Assembly (NCBI GenBank): GCA_003647375.1 | Contig: QMMS01000313.1 | Span: 1 to 5,497, forward strand | Direction: 5' to 3' | DNA: 5,497 nt | Source of the DNA: Deltaproteobacteria bacterium | GTDB taxonomy: Bacteria; Desulfobacterota; Desulfobacteria; Desulfobacterales; B30-G6 | In this document: one piece after another, positions 5,214 to 5,497 of the stretch | How the letters are laid out: each line of letters begins with the position of its first letter | Numbering within the stretch: the stretch's first letter is position 1 | The notes under the pieces: model-generated | Told to the model about the DNA's origin: nothing | The model's database searches: none | The model's input: only the letters and a program-made list of their open reading frames with translations | Program-made: the position numbers and the translations under genes

Positions 5214-5227
5214 AATAACACGTTATT
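5214..5227. promoter_or_regulatory. 14-bp palindrome upstream of the truncated amidohydrolase start
   Basis: AATAAC-AC-GTTATT (5214-5227) is a 6+6 inverted repeat about 37 bp before the ATG at 5177. It could be an operator of the former gene or a small hairpin. No clear -35/-10 pair accompanies it. Confidence 0.25.
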
Positions 5228-5328
5228 GATAGTAAGAATGTCCATATGTGGTATCACAGCTTTTAAGAAACCCTTCTCGCCGTTGATGAGTTGGAGCTAT
5301 ATGGAATTTAGTTCCCATTACAAAGACT
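5228..5328. other. Spacer without recognised features
   Basis: I see no gene, RNA gene or convincing repeat here. It lies between the truncated amidohydrolase start and the hairpin at 5329-5356, and the flanking genes are both on the minus strand. Confidence 0.4.
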
Positions 5329-5356
5329 GAGCGGCGCACGAGCAGTACAACCGCTC
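5329..5356 (-). terminator. Possible hairpin terminator after the partial amidohydrolase
   Basis: GAGCGG (5329-5334) pairs with CCGCTC (5351-5356) across 16 nt. An overlapping alternative is CGAGC (5339-5343) with GCTCG (5353-5357). It sits about 30 bp beyond the stop codon of the minus-strand gene ending at 5385. The downstream T-run on the minus strand is short (AGTCTTTG), so termination is uncertain. On the plus strand GGGCTTTT follows the stem. Confidence 0.3.
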
Positions 5357-5384
5357 GGGCTTTTGATTACGGTTTAATTGAGTA

Positions 5385-5497
5385 TCAGGGTAATATGTTC
5401 TTATAGATTTTCCCATCCTTCATGATAAGTGCGAGATTTTCTTCCGGCTTGGTGAGGATCGAAATATCCTTGAGCGGGTCACCGTTAATCAGAAGGA
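5385..5497 (-). CDS. C-terminus of an Amidohydro_1-type enzyme (partial)
   Basis: The last 36 or so residues of a gene running in from beyond the right edge are present, ending at TGA (5385-5387). The tail reads LLINGDPLKDISILT, then KPEENLALIMKDGKIYKNILP. This is the standard C-terminal strand pattern (ADLLLVxGDPLxDI, then L, V/I, MKDGxIYKN) of imidazolonepropionase-like and Xaa-Pro-dipeptidase-like amidohydrolases, where it completes the small beta domain around the TIM barrel. The metal site lies outside the window, so substrate and completeness cannot be judged. It is codirectional with the truncated amidohydrolase start and the YchF-like gene but well separated from them. Confidence 0.8.
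   Translation of the reverse strand, partial: LLINGDPLKDISILTKPEENLALIMKDGKIYKNILP

Noticed and set aside
5281..5384. tRNA or other structured RNA gene
   Set aside because: No cloverleaf, TTC arm or anticodon arrangement could be found; only one short hairpin is visible.

Overview
This window is a chromosomal patchwork of chromosomal-type genes, a toxin-antitoxin cassette and repeats. Several things point towards a Gram-negative bacterium of the Desulfobacterota (Desulfobacteraceae-like) type: moderate GC genes separated by AT-rich spacers, strong Shine-Dalgarno sites, a short YchF-type paralog, and palindromic repeats of the 'CCCGCCTTCGCGGG' kind. That placement is an inference from style and memory, not from a marker gene.

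Left part (1-1176). After an AT-rich, possibly decayed edge comes a type II toxin-antitoxin operon on the + strand: a Phd/YefM (StbD-like) antitoxin overlapping a RelE-family mRNA interferase by 11 nt. A good sigma70-type promoter with candidate operator repeats lies upstream. A second strong promoter (TTGACT/TATACT) then drives a 322-residue soluble, highly charged protein of unknown function (1177-2145). It contains three divergent copies of a module of about 38 residues.

Middle (2162-3400, - strand). A complete M20-family Zn-dependent amidohydrolase of the N-carbamoyl-L-amino-acid hydrolase / ureidopropionase / allantoate amidohydrolase group converges on the 322-residue gene with only 16 bp between the stop codons.

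The spacer 3401-3870 holds two different MITE-like palindromic elements side by side. One is about 121 bp with a two-hairpin core. The other is a 147-bp near-palindrome ending one base before the stop codon of the next gene.

Right part (3871-5497, - strand). A complete 344-residue YchF-type P-loop NTPase with a C-terminal TGS domain has a standard P-loop but has lost the G3 (DxxG) motif and has an altered G4. Upstream are a candidate promoter and a 15-bp palindrome. Next comes a 27-codon fragment with a strong ribosome-binding site that looks like the start of an amidohydrolase gene that then breaks off. At the edge is the C-terminus of an Amidohydro_1-type enzyme.

The genes do not form one pathway. 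The two or three amidohydrolase-type genes suggest scavenging of nitrogen from amides or cyclic ureides, but nothing in the window proves linkage. The least ordinary signals are the paired palindromic elements, the degenerate YchF paralog, the triple-module unknown protein and the beheaded amidohydrolase start.
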